64,000 nt of DNA. It comes from Mixia osmundae IAM 14324. Lineage: Eukaryota; Basidiomycota; Mixiomycetes; Mixiales; Mixiaceae. The notes below the pieces were generated by a model. That model had not been told where the DNA came from. It did not search any database and saw only the letters and a list, made by a program, of their open reading frames with translations. Positions 1 to 11,780 of this stretch are shown here, piece after piece; the first letter of the stretch is position 1, and each line of letters opens with the position of its first letter. The stretch is taken from assembly GCF_000708205.1 (NCBI RefSeq), contig NW_014575559.1:398575-462574 (forward strand). Direction: 5' to 3'. The position numbers were made by a program, and so were the translations under genes.

Positions 1-792
1 TGGCTGTGCTCGCTCTTGGCGCGTGCAAGCCTGACACAGTGCCATTAGCAGAGGTTGAGGCGTATTCGCTCGTACTCTCGTCAAAGACTGATCCGGAAGC
101 AGGCGACAGGGGCGTCGAAGTAGCGGGCACCGCGTTGTTGTGCATTTCATCATGTAGCATTGCTGCTGTGATGGACATGGGTCGCGTTGGGTCCGAGCGA
201 GGGGGATTGAGGCCATCTGCATCTGTGGGACTCATGCGCATGGTACTGCCGGGTAGGGTCACGCCGCTGTGGATCTTGCTCAAACTCGGCCGTGGTGCCA
301 CGCTGGGCGAATGCAAGCTAGGTGGCGCGGTCGAGCGGTCGCCTAGATTGATGGCAAGCGCAGAAACTCGCTCGAGCAAGTGATCGGTCTCTGTTCGTGG
401 TCGAAGCTGACAGCTGTATGGCATCGTGTGACAAGCCAGACTGTTTGCATGGCCCTGCTGTGAGCTGAGGAGCCATAAAGGGGGGCATAGACCGACATGA
501 TCCGGCCGGTGAGCTTGAGCTGATTGACTTGACCGCCCTCCTTATGTGTTGCATTGTTGCGTTCATCTTCTAATTGCTTGATGCGATCCTGTATGGCTAC
601 CAAACTCGGTCTGCTCCTCGTCAGCAACTCTTTGAGCGGCGACCACGCTGCCTACATCTCTCCTTCCTCTGTTGGCTCCCATTCATCTTCGTCTGCATCT
701 GTCCAGATCCTGCTGAGCTCTGAGCTCGTGCTGCTCGCTGCTATGGGTCCTTGTTGCAAGATAGGCGAGGTCCGCATAGTGGGCGAGCGCAT
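1..792 (-). CDS. Unidentified coiled-coil / Ser-Pro-rich protein (3' end outside window)
   Basis: I do not recognise this protein. The first in-frame ATG is at 792 and opens a short Ser/Thr- and Asp/Glu-rich N-terminus. A 45-bp GT-AG intron (611-655) with a CTGAC branch motif leads into a charged helical stretch around IKQLEDERNN that looks coiled-coil. A second, less certain junction near 455-492 joins a long open frame that runs to the window edge. That frame is rich in Ser, Pro and Thr and looks disordered. The reading frame stays open across the splices, which is the main reason to call a gene. The second junction would be only about 38 bp, shorter than typical here, so its boundaries are tentative. 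No domain gives a function. The C-terminus lies outside the window. Confidence 0.5.
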
Positions 793-1352
793 GCTCCCCT
801 GTAGCAGCTCCCTGCCGTAGCCAAAGCGCTGACGCGCTGACGATGGGGTCGCAAATATGCGCAAATCGCAGTCAATCGCGTCACATTCGAGCTCATGCAA
901 TCAATCAATCACTCGGAGGCGCGCCCAACTTTTGCGATTCTCTCCTCCCCGCGCTTGCCCGCAAATCTGGCGAAACCGGGATGCCAGACTGTAAATGCTC
1001 CTGCGTAGTGCGGGTGCATCTCTCTACTGGGAAGTGCGGACGTCTTCGTCAGTACGTATAACTCGAAGCATTGCTCAAAGTACATTTGGCATGCATCATG
1101 TATGACTGTCACACTGGCGATTCTAATATGATAAATCGATCGTGATATTGTAAAGGTTTTCTAACGTCTGCGCACCAGTACGGAACGATCTTGAGCCATC
1201 GTTCCGCTCCTGATGTTACATCTCACGAGCGCGGTATCGGATGAAGCACAAGCTTGATGTGACACAGAAATGCATGCTACATCCCAGCTCGATGAGCAAA
1301 GCGTAAAGCGCTGGGTAGCTCGAGCGTCAACGACAGCCGCCGGATCTGACAA
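793..1352. other. Intergenic stretch, 560 bp
   Basis: This lies between the 5' end of the unidentified minus-strand gene and the stop codon of SDH2. It contains only short overlapping frames without conserved residues. I see no tRNA-like, repeat or other recognisable element. It probably holds the promoter of the first gene and the SDH2 terminator. Confidence 0.5.
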
Positions 1353-2554
1353 TCATGGCGAAGAGCTCGCAAGCTCTTGCTTGAGATGTGCGATCGCTTT
1401 GGCAGGGTTGAGGCCCTTGGGACACGTCTTGGAACAGTTGAAGATGCTGCAATAGTCAGAAGATCAGCATGATCAAAGCACAAAAGGAGAGCGGCTTACG
1501 TGTGGCACCGGTAAAGCGAGAACGGATTCTGCAGTCGCTGCAGTCGCTCCGCCTTTGCCGAGTCTCGTGAGTCTGCTACCCATCGGTATGCCTGCATGAG
1601 CACGGCCGGTCCGAGGTATTCGTCCTGGTTCCACCAGTAGGACGGGCAGGCGGTGCTGCAGCAAGCGCAGAGAATACACTCGTACATGCCGTCCAGCTTC
1701 TGCCTGTCCTCGCGCGACTGCAAGTGCTCCTCTGTCACGACTAGGTTTAGCGGCAACGGGTTGTGAAGGCGAGTGGGACGTACTGCCATCGGCGGGCTCC
1801 GAGTCGGCCTTGAGGAACGGCTCGATCGACTTGTATTGCTTGTAGAACTGTGTCATGTCGGGCACGATGTCCTTGATGATGTACACTGCGCGATCGAGCA
1901 TCAGTATTGATCGTCAAGCGAGATGAAGCTCCGCCACATACTGTGCGGGAGAGGGTAGATCTTGACGTCTTTGCCCTCTGCATTGATGCGCTTGAGGCAA
2001 GCGAGGGTCTGTCACTGGACGTCAGCGAGCTTCCAAAGGTCGCATGGACGATACTGACGTTGACGCCGTCGATGTTCATAGCACACGATCCGCAGATGCC
2101 CTCGCGGCAAGATCGCCTGAATGTAAGTGTCGGATCGATCTCATTCTTGATCTTGATCAAGGCGTCCAGCACCATCGGTCCGCACTGCGCTAGATCGAGC
2201 GTGTACGTTTGCAGGTAAGGCTTCTCTGCTGGCTTGTCCGGGTTCCATCGGTAGATCTGGAATTGCTTGGGCTTGCTGGGTTTCTTATTCGGCGCAGCAG
2301 CCATTGAAGATCCCTTGTCTTGAGATGCCTCACTAGCAGGGGTCGCCAGACGTGCTACCGGGCTCGTTGCGAACGTTCGCATGCCATACTATTCAAGCAG
2401 CAGTCAGCATCGGCACGAAAGCTCGCTGCGATCGGGTCGGTGCAGGAGCAAGAGCCGCGCGCTCTGACACCCTGACCACCGGCGATCTACGTACCTTGGC
2501 AATGCCATTTTGGCCCAACGGTCTTAGCATTCTGATTGTGCTCGTGCTCGCCAT
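1353..2554 (-). CDS. SDH2: Succinate dehydrogenase iron-sulfur subunit, mitochondrial
   Basis: This is the Fe-S subunit of respiratory complex II, which passes electrons from FAD to ubiquinone at the mitochondrial inner membrane. The ATG at 2554 opens a basic presequence-like N-terminus. The plant-type ferredoxin half carries [13 protein letters not shown] (2Fe-2S). The C-terminal half carries [16 protein letters not shown], and [11 protein letters not shown] follows near the end (4Fe-4S and 3Fe-4S). Five introns fit (2389-2494, 2009-2058, 1886-1941, 1732-1783, 1447-1499) and give a 294-residue product, normal for the family. The first intron (106 bp) is about twice the local norm. The gene is head-to-head with the acid phosphatase gene, with 225 bp between start codons. 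Identification is secure; exact splice sites are inferred from conservation. Confidence 0.95.
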
Positions 2555-2779
2555 GACTTGATGGGCACACTGTGAGCGGCGGAGCAGTTGAACGGCACCG
2601 GCGCGCTCCAGCCAATCAATTTCTCGCATATTCGCCACATCTTTTGACGCGCAAACGATTGCGGCCGAGACCGGCCTTTATTAGCTTCTGGCTCGCGAGA
2701 CAGCTTGTGCAACGAACGTGCTTGCTGCCAGCATCCTCTTATAGCTCCCTTCCTTCCCTTCCTCTCCTCCTCGCAAAAT

Positions 2780-4533
2780 ATGCTGCTGTTGAGTACTATC
2801 GCAGCGAGTGCGCTTCTGAGCGTTCAGGCTCTGCCATCGAGCTCCAAAGAGGCATGGGCGCTCGAAAGACGCCAGATGAGCGGGAACTCGACCCTCGTCT
2901 CTGACTTCAACCTCATCTCACAATACTGGGGTCAGATCTCACCCTACCGCGACTTGGCAGAGAATCACTTTGGCGTCAACAACACCGGCGTTCCGGCGGG
3001 ATGCGGCCTCGTGCAAGCTCACTCGCTCCAACGTCACGGTCAAAGGTGACTCCCGAGCGTTCACGGGGTATCAGCGCTGACGAGATGGCAGATACCCGAC
3101 CGGCTCGCCCTGGGATGGCATCGGTGATGCTGCTTTTGCTCAGACAGTCACGAATTACACGGCCGCAAATGGCACCAATGGCTTCAGCGGACCACTCTCT
3201 TTTCTCAACCACTACAGCTACCAGCTCGGCTCCAGCTTGCTCACCTCGCCGGGTACCACGACCGAGTTCTACAAAGGCACCCTGTTCTGGAATCGTTACG
3301 GCCGTTTGATCTATAACGCTACTGCTGGTCAGCCGCTCTACAATGCCACTTTTGCCAATGGCACGGCGAGACCTTTGCCCGTCATCGGCACGACATCTCA
3401 GTCTCGCATTCTCAACAGCGCGCTTGACTGGGCCGCAGGCTTCTTTGGCACGAACGCGACGACTAAGTACACTCTCGTCGTTCAGCCTGAAGGCGGTACT
3501 GAGACGAATCCGCTGGCGTCTTACGATGGCTGCAACAACGACAACGTGGACTCCATCGGCTACATCGGCGACTCCCAGATCTACCAGCTCATCCCGCAGT
3601 ACCTCAAAGATGCCACGTCTCGTTTGCAGCCTTACAGTCCCATCCCGCTGACGACGAACGATACCTTTGCAATGCAGTCTATCGCTGCTTACGAGTATGC
3701 TGCTCTTGGTTCGAGTGACTTTGGCGGTCTGTTCACGGAAGAGGAATGGCAAGGCTTCGAGTACTGTCTCGATCAGCTCTACTACTACGACTACTCCTTT
3801 GGCAACCCCACCGGCAGAGCTCAAGGCATTGGTTACCTTTCGATGCTATACGCACGACTCAATCACACGCTCATCACTGCCTCTGATGCTGCCATGACCA
3901 TCGGCGTCAACACGACTTTTACGAATTCGGAGTCTGTCTTCCCAACGAACCAGCCTATCTACTTTGATGCCAGTCACGACGATATCCTCTATTCTGTCGT
4001 CACTGCGCTCGGCATTGACTACTTTAAAGAGGATCTGCCACTTTCTTTCCCGCCCAACCCTGACCGTCATACGGTGCGTACTGTGTCTCATCGGATCAAA
4101 CCATACTTATAGACAATGTGCAGATTCTGTCGCAACTGACGCCCTTTGGCACTGCACTCGTCACGGAAGTCTACACTTGCTCGTCTGCCTCGCCCGCGGA
4201 AGTGTCCTACTCCGAAACACACTATACCCGCGAGCAGAACGGGTGGACAGAGACCAATGCTACACACACTTTCGTTCGCATGCGCTGGAACAATGCTATC
4301 TTGCCTCTTGCCACCATGGACACCGGCGTCTGCTCAGATCGTTCTGATGGCTTCTGCTCGGTTAGAAAGTTCCTCTCGGCTCAAGCGAGCAATGTTGCTA
4401 AGGTGAGCCTTTGCCAAGATCGAGCAGATCAGTTGGGCTTACGGGAAAGCAGGCCAATTACAATTACACATGCTTTGCAAACTACACTTTCCCTTCGAGC
4501 AACTTTACCGGCGACGGCACGATTGGCATCTGA
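2780..4533 (+). CDS. Secreted histidine acid phosphatase (phytase-like)
   Basis: The product should hydrolyse phosphomonoesters, possibly phytate, outside the cell through a phospho-histidine intermediate. It has a hydrophobic signal peptide from the ATG at 2780, then the catalytic signature QRHGQRYP. That motif is completed only after removing intron 3046-3091. The C-terminal proton-donor motif is ASHDD. Many N-x-S/T sites and several cysteines fit an extracellular glycoprotein. Introns at 3046-3091, 4074-4123 and 4403-4452 give 535 residues, within the range of fungal histidine acid phosphatases and a little longer than classical PhyA. Substrate preference (phytate versus general) cannot be read from the sequence. 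It shares a 225-bp divergent promoter region with SDH2. Confidence 0.9.
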
Positions 4534-4768
4534 TCTACGTCGATCGCCTACAAAAGCCAAAAGGCAGCGCTTCCTTAATCTTGTCCCCAATGCAATAGAG
4601 CTATAGATCAATCTTTTGCCAATCTACCGCAATTTGAGCGCTCGAGCGGAGAGTGGCGCAGCAAAGACGCGTGCGGAGCTTGGCGCCACGGTCGTGAGCG
4701 TTGTGAGCGGAAGCAGCGTGGCAGATGCACTGAGAACTAGGCACGATTGAGGGCAAGCAAGCGAACAA

Positions 4769-4787
4769 GAGAGAGAGAGAGAGAGAG
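4769..4787 (+). repeat. (GA)n microsatellite in 5' leader
   Basis: An uninterrupted GA dinucleotide tract ends one base before the ATG (4789) of the downstream membrane-protein gene. It therefore lies in that transcript's 5' leader or core promoter and could vary in length between strains. Confidence 0.9.
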
Positions 4788-4788
4788 C

Positions 4789-5447
4789 ATGTCGGCAGTG
4801 TTGCAGCATGTGCTGCACCCCTTTGATCTGCCACCCGCGCTCGCCCTGCTGCCGCCGCTCTTTCGAGTGCTTGCTTGGGCTTCCGTCCTGCCCATCCTCA
4901 TCCTAGCAGCCGTCGACTTGCTCGGCTACGTTGCATTCAGAATTGTCTATCAGCCTGTAGGCATGCCGAGGACGTGCGTGCTTGGCAAATTGGCACCCAA
5001 TGATAAGCACTCATGCTATCGGCTTGCAGGATGTTCTACAAAGCGCCCGGCGGTCGAACAAGCAGAGGCAAAGGAGCTCAGGTGGCAGTTCCCGTTCCAG
5101 TGAGCGCAGATGCAACGGGTAGGGAGACGTCTGGCCTCAAGAAGCGACAATCCGTCAAGAAAGCTGCTCCAGTGCCGCTCATCGTTGCCTCGAGTGATTC
5201 TGACGGCAACGAGGATCCTCATGCGGCGCTGTCGACGTCTCCTACAGATGAATCCGACAGCGGACTGTCTCCCATCTCGACTGCGCCTCGTAGGGAGCGT
5301 CAGCTTTCTATGGGACCCAACAGAGCACGCGCAGGCTCGATTGGTTTCGACGGGCCAATGCTCGGATTTGATCCCCTGCGATCTCCATCACCCGAACTGA
5401 GGCAGCTGCCGGACGAAGAGGACGATAAGCAATTCCATCCGTCGTGA
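4789..5447 (+). CDS. Small membrane protein with acidic, Ser-rich tail (function unknown)
   Basis: I do not recognise the family. The 200-residue product has one long hydrophobic stretch near the N-terminus (about residues 20-50), which could form one or two membrane helices. A hydrophilic tail follows, with runs such as SSDSDGNEDP and phosphosite-like SPSPELR. One intron (4974-5029, donor GTGCGT) joins the membrane part to the tail. The alternative donor at the preceding GTAGGC would shift the frame into a stop. The ATG at 4789 is the first in frame and directly follows a GA repeat. A membrane-anchored protein with a regulatory cytosolic tail is all that can be inferred. Confidence 0.65.
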
Positions 5448-5648
5448 CGCCTTGGCACGGCGAGATAAGGAATCACGACCCACGAGCATGTGCTGCCAGA
5501 GCATACACGAAAACCTCATAACCAGTTTAGAGTCGAATCTGCAAGTTTCAGTGTCATGTACGATTGGCTGTTGACATCTATCGACCCGGGCTCGATGCAT
5601 ACGTTTCGCTCGGCTTGCCAGGGTTTGCATTTGCGCGGTTTCACACAT

Positions 5649-8600
5649 CTAGTTTGCTGCACGCAGGAGATGCAGCGTAAAGCGATGCTCGCCACATTCG
5701 TTGATGTCCGTGGCGTCCGACTCCCAGAACGGTTGAGCTCCGTGAGGTAGCTGGCTGAAAGGCATGGGTACAGATTTGAGCGTCTTGAGGATATTGTCCG
5801 TCTGAGCCTGGATGAGCGCTTCGAGCGATGCCTCGTCAGCAGATTCGACTGTCTTGAAGTAGACATCGAGTACATCCGTCGCAATGCAGCCTGCTGCCTT
5901 GCGCGCTTTCTGGACTCGATTGACCAGCTCGCGAGCAAGTCCAGCTTGCTCGTCTTCGGCTCTGACAAGTGTGTCCAGCAAGGCCACGGCATCAAAGTCG
6001 GTATCGCTCAGGAATTTGCCATCGCCGCCTGTCTTTGCAGCTGAGAGCTCCACATAGCGGCTTGCCTTGAGATCTTCTCGCGTGAGAGCAATGCCGGCAA
6101 CCTCGATCGATCCCGTATCGACGAACTTCTTGACCTCTTGCGAAGTCACATCAGGCAAAGCCTTCTTGACTTTAGCCATATCCTTGCGCAGCTTCTTGCC
6201 CAAAGTAGCCCAATCTGCTTGCACGGACCATCGAACCCCACATTTGTCCTCGTCGGTCGTCGTTGTCAGAAAGCGCAGATTGAGTTCGCCTGTGATGAAG
6301 CCAGACAGCTCTTGTAGATCATCAAGATATTGCTGTTCTGGGTGGTACACGATGAGCTCCCGCAAGGGCGTCCGCAGGCTGACGCGACAGGTATCACGCA
6401 TTCGCCTGCCGAGCTCGATGACGGCTTGCAATCGCTTGACTTTGCGCTCGATGACCGGATCAAAGTACTCTTGACGAACTGTCGGGAACGGCAGAAAGTG
6501 GACCGAGCGGATGTCTTTGCCCATACCGAGCTCGTCTGTCGAAGTCGGCAAGAATTTGCGCAGCGACTGGTAAATGTTCTCTGTAATGAAAGGTGTAAAG
6601 GCAGACATGGTCCTGGACAGTGTCAGCAGAACTTCAAACAGTGTGTTGAGAGCATCGAGAGCGTCTTCGATCGACTCCGCGCCTTTCAGTCGTGACCTAT
6701 TGAATTTGATGTACCAATTGGTCATCTCGTCGACAAGATCGAGCAATCGTGGCGTGACTGTATACAAGCGATAGGCTGCCATCTCTTCCGATACAAGCTG
6801 GATGAGCGACTGACATCGAGCAAGGATCCAGCGGTCCATGATGTTGGTGATCTTGCGATGAGGCTCGTAGACAAAATCGACGGATGACTCCACTTTGAGC
6901 AGATGGGTCTGTTGCAAGAAGAATCTGAACGAGTTGAGCCATGGAAGCTGCACGCGAGTGAGGACATCCTTGACGCCCGCTTCTCTGAATCGCAAGCTCT
7001 CGCCCCGAACGACAGGCGAGTTGATGAGGAATAACCTGACAGCATCCGCCCCGTACATGTTGATGAGCAGCGTCGGATCGGGATAGTTCCGCAGCTTCTT
7101 GCTCATCTTCTTGCCATCCTCTGCCAAGACGTGGCCACAAACGATGAGGTTCTGCCACGGCGCCGTGTCAAAGAGATGCGTTGCCAGCACGAGCAAGGTA
7201 TAGAACCAGCCTCTCGTCTGATCTATTGCCTCTGAGATGAACTGCGCAGGGAAACTGGCTTCGAAGCGCTCCTTGTTTTCGAAAGGGTAGTGAACCTGCG
7301 CGTACGGCATACTTCCGCTCTCGAACCAGCAGTCAAAGACTTCTTCGATACGACGCAGACGTCCCTTGCCTTGCTTTGATGGTATCGTGATGTCGTCAAT
7401 TTTGTCTCGATGGATGTCTGCCAACTGTCCGCAGCCAGATAACTCGTTGAGCTCGTCGATGGAGCCTACGCAGACCATCTCCTCGAGATCATCGCTGACC
7501 CAGATAGGCAACGGTGTGCCCCAGTATCGATTGCGAGAGACGTTCCAGTCGCGTGCATTTGCAAGCCAGCTCGAGAATCGTGCATCGCCAACGGACTGCG
7601 GCACCCTTCCTCAACGCCCTTTGATCAGCTCAATGTGTGCTCATTAAACTTGGCCGACTGACCATCGCGTGGCGTTGTTGTTGGCCAGCAGCTTGTCCTT
7701 GACTGGTTCTACGCTGACGAACCAGACTGGAATTGCTTTGTAGATCAGCGGAGTCCCGGATCTGTCCGTCTTTGATCAGCTCAGAAGAACTGCACGCATG
7801 GCAGACACAGCGTACCTCCAGCAAAACGGATAAGAGTGATTGATGGAGGATTGCACGATGAGACGCCCTCGTTCTTTGAGCAATTTCATAATGGCTTTGT
7901 CTGCCGCCTGCGGCAGTCATGACAATAAGCGATATCCTCACGTATTGCCATCCATGCGCACCTTTACATGCTGACCCTTGAAATCAGGCACTTCGTCCGT
8001 AAAGAGACCGCTACCATCGACAGGACACGGCGGCATCTCGTCTTTGCTGACGATGCCCTCGCGGATGCCGATACGGTGATCCTCATCACCGAATGCAGGC
8101 GCTTGGTGGACGATGCCCGTGCCGCTCGTCGCGGTGACGTACGTATCTGCGACGACCTTGAAACCTCTATCGCGGAACTGTACGGTCGTCACAAAACTAT
8201 ACAGGAGAGACCAAGATGCTGACTGACCTTGTCTACAAAATAGTCGAAGATGGGCTCGTACCTCCATCCGACCATTTCGGAGCCTTTGTAGACGCCAAGC
8301 TTGGTGAATTTCGCCTTTTTGGGATCTTTGTAGAGCGTCGTCAAGAGCTGATCACATAGTACAAAGGTCTGATCTTTCTCTGTGTCGTGGATCTTGATGT
8401 ACGTCAGGTCGGGGTGGACACAAAGCGCAACATTGGACGGTAATGTCCAAGGGGTGGTAGTCCAAGCGAGCAGAAGCGTCTTTGGATCATCCACGAGCGG
8501 GAACGACACCGTCACTGCGGGATCGTCGACATCGCGATAATCTGAGCCGGCCTCAAAATTGGACAGCGGGGTGGTACAGGCGGTCGAATAGGGCATGACG

Positions 8601-9191
8601 CGCAGACCGCGATAGACGAGCTTCTTCTCCCAGAGCTGCTTGAAGACCCACCAGACAGACTCCATGAAAGTAGGCTGAAGTGTCTTGTAGTCATTGTCAA
8701 AGTCGATCCATCTGCCCATCCGTTCGACGGTCTGCCTCCATTCTGCAGAGTAGCGCATGACGATAGCGCGACATTCTGCGTTGTATCGATCGATACCCAT
8801 GGCCATCACGTCTTCTTTGCCCGTGATGCCGAGCTTCTTGTCAATCTCGTGCTCGACAGGCAAGCCATGGCAATCCCATCCAAACCGTCGTTCTACATGG
8901 AAACCGTTCGAATGCGCAAAGCGAGTGACGACGTCTTTGACGGTGCCCATGAGCAGATGGCCATAGTGTGGCAGACCGGTTGCAAACGGTGGACCGTCGT
9001 AGAAGCTGAAGTCCGGCTTGCCCTCGCTCTGCCTCAGCGACTCTGCAAACGCATCAATTTCTTGCCAGTATGCCAGCACCTTTTCCTCCTCAGCTGTCGT
9101 GTCGAGTCAGCTGCCTACTCGGCTGTTTGGCAAGACGATGCATACCCGGGAAGGAGAATTGGGCCTGCGTATCATGTTCGGGCAACGGCAT
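5649..9191 (-). CDS. ILS1: Isoleucyl-tRNA synthetase, cytosolic
   Basis: This class I aminoacyl-tRNA synthetase charges tRNA-Ile. The ATP-binding signature is PHYGH near residue 50 (HIGH equivalent), and KKMSKKLRNYPDP is the KMSKS equivalent. The WVSDDLEE region, the anticodon-binding helical domain and a long C-terminal extension match the eukaryotic cytosolic form. There is no targeting peptide. Five introns (9094-9145, 8178-8227, 7908-7961, 7762-7815, 7606-7662) give 1091 residues, the usual size. The first intron follows a short exon starting MPLPEHDTQAQFSF. The third starts with GTGCGC at 7961, which restores the conserved GQ-V-ADK segment. Introns 4 and 5 share a 14-base stretch around the branch site. 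It is divergent from the JTB-like gene, 153 bp apart. Confidence 0.95.
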
Positions 9192-9344
9192 CGCAACGCT
9201 GACTCGGCGGCTGCTCGAAGCACGAACGAGAGCGCAATAAAATCCAGCGCGTCAAGTCTATTTGGATCGTGCCACGCAGCATCAGCGCATCAGCGCTTCA
9301 GCTGTCAACCGCTGCTCTTGCTCTCGACACTCAGCCGGCCGCCA

Positions 9345-10165
9345 ATGGCCCGCAGACGACCACGCGCTCGCAAGAACGCGATCGGTCGAGCAGCGTGCTC
9401 CTTCGCGGCCCTGTGCGTGCATCAACCGAGCAACGCGTCCGGCCTATGCTGAGACGAGGATCTACACAGATCTACACTCTTTGCTGCCACAAGCCAAGCC
9501 TCGCCAGTCGCTACTCCCCACGACCGGAGAGCCTACTTGCCTAGCTTTGGCATGGGGTATGGCGCCAGCACGAGCGCGAACGCGACGGAAACCTATGTTT
9601 GCAAGCCGCTCAGTGCCTGTCAGACCTGTACGCCAGACGAGCTCGTATGCCCTTGCTCGATACCACCGTTGGACACGGTGCTGATCTACGAGAGACAGCA
9701 TAATGACCCTGCGTGCGCACCCTATGGCAACAAGATCAGCCTGTCCTGTTTGTACGTGCCCGCCGATGCAGACTCGACTTTAGCACGCAAGAGACGAAGG
9801 AAGCGAGATGCGCAAGGACTCGCGGATGAATCCGTAGACGGAGAAGAGACAGAGAGTGATACGAGCATAGACGGAGAGGCAGACGAAGCGAGCAAAGCGA
9901 TAGAACAGGGTCTGCTCGGCCAAGTCGAGTTAGACCGACCTTGCGCTCGCGTTGTAGCCAAAGAACGCGCAGACTTTGGCGAGTTCGTTGTAAGCAAGCC
10001 GCTTACAAACAAGGCCAATCTTCTGATGTCCGAACGCGCGCGCAGCTATGCAACGTCGCGTTTGCCTTGCTAGGATTGGGCGTACTGTCGTTCAGACAGA
10101 GAAGTCTAGCGGCTCAGCAGTATCTCCGTCTGGCGGCACGCATTGGCATTCCTGTCTCTGTCTGA
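9345..10165 (+). CDS. JTB-like single-pass membrane protein
   Basis: The product is a type I membrane protein of 235 residues. It has a basic N-terminus and a signal sequence completed across intron 9413-9469. The Cys-rich ectodomain has the spacing CKPLSACQTC, then CAPYGNKISLSC. An acidic Arg/Lys-rich insertion and LDRPCARVV follow, then a membrane helix (VAFALLGLGVLSF) and RQR. Intron 9990-10045 (GTAAGC donor) joins the ectodomain to the helix. This order (three Cys clusters, a short E/F-rich linker, one helix, a basic RQR tail) resembles the animal JTB family. JTB is a single-pass protein linked to mitochondria and cytokinesis. That match is by pattern only. The luminal insertion is longer than in animal JTB. 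Confidence 0.6.
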
Positions 10166-10237
10166 TCGTTGTTGTCGTATGCAGTCCAGGTTCGCACAGA
10201 AGAGATGCAAGCGAGTACATGAGGAGCATAAAGTGAT

Positions 10238-10829
<592 letters not shown>

Positions 10830-10970
10830 ACTGACAACGATACAGAACTTGGCTCGATGGTCAGTGAGGTGGCTGCCCTACAGCAGAATATTCATCTGAA
10901 AATGTTGTCAACTGAATTTACAACGCGGCAGCCACACCAGCAAGCCCAGGGAAGTCAGCGATCAATCACC

Positions 10971-11586
10971 ATGAGCGCAAGCGAGCCAAAGTCGTTCAAG
11001 GTATGTCAGAGCCAGTCGGCATTCGACGCTTGCTAGGGCCAACCAGAGACCGGTCGCAACCCTAGCATGCTCGTCTTGCTCGACCTGGCGCACTCTCACT
11101 GGCCGAGCGAGTGCTGACTTGCCTGTCCGTCTTTTGCACAGAGGTTCGTCGAAGTCGGACGGGTCGTCCTACTCAATGCCGGTCCGCTCGAAGGCAAGCT
11201 AGCCGTCATCGTCGAGATCATCGACCACAACCGAGTCAGCCTCTTCGTGCAAACCTCCGATCAATGAACATGGGTGCTGATGCTTGGGGAGTGAGCAGGC
11301 ACTCATCGACGGACCCACAACGGGCGTAGCCCGACAAGCGTTCCCCTACAGACGCATGGTCCTCACCCCCTTTGTGCTCAACAAGCTCACCCGTGCTGCC
11401 GGTTCGCCCATCGTCAAGAAAGTCTGGGAGGCCTCCGGTGTCGATGAGAAGTGGAACCAGTCTGCCTGGGCCAAGAAACGTGCTGCCATTCAGAAGAGGC
11501 GGCAAGCGGGCGACTTTGAGCGCTTCGAGCTCATGCTCCTCCGCAAGGCGCGCTCGAGAGCCGTCGGCAAAGGCAAGCGCCACTGA
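10971..11586 (+). CDS. RPL14: 60S ribosomal protein eL14
   Basis: This is a large-subunit ribosomal protein with an N-terminal KOW/SH3-like fold ([20 protein letters not shown]) and a basic helical C-terminus. Two introns, 11001-11141 and 11235-11298, give 136 residues, as expected. The first intron (141 bp) is among the longest here. I looked for C/D or H/ACA snoRNA boxes in it and saw none. It pairs head-to-head with RPL42. Confidence 0.95.
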
Positions 11587-11780
11587 GCATCACGCGGGTG
11601 CCAAGCTGAGCCTCTCATCTGATTGCAGAGATCAAGACGAAAGCATGATCTGATGTCTGTTGCCATACCGTCCGATTGTTCATGTCACAGTCTCCGAGAC
11701 ATTGCAATCGTGCTTCCGCTGTACTGCAATGGTTCTTACAAGAATGCTACACACAACATCTCTCATCTTTGGACTGATAT

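Noticed and set aside
2976-3824. 282-codon open frame antisense to the acid phosphatase
   Set aside because: It is a shadow of GC-biased third positions in the real gene, with no ATG-supported motif and no conserved residues.
7908-7961. A GC-donor intron in isoleucyl-tRNA synthetase (G|GCAATA)
   Set aside because: A canonical GTGCGC donor at 7961 gives a better match to the conserved GQ-V-ADK segment and makes the total length divisible by three.
11001-11141. snoRNA inside the long first intron of RPL14
   Set aside because: No C/D (RUGAUGA/CUGA) or H/ACA boxes could be seen at suitable spacing.
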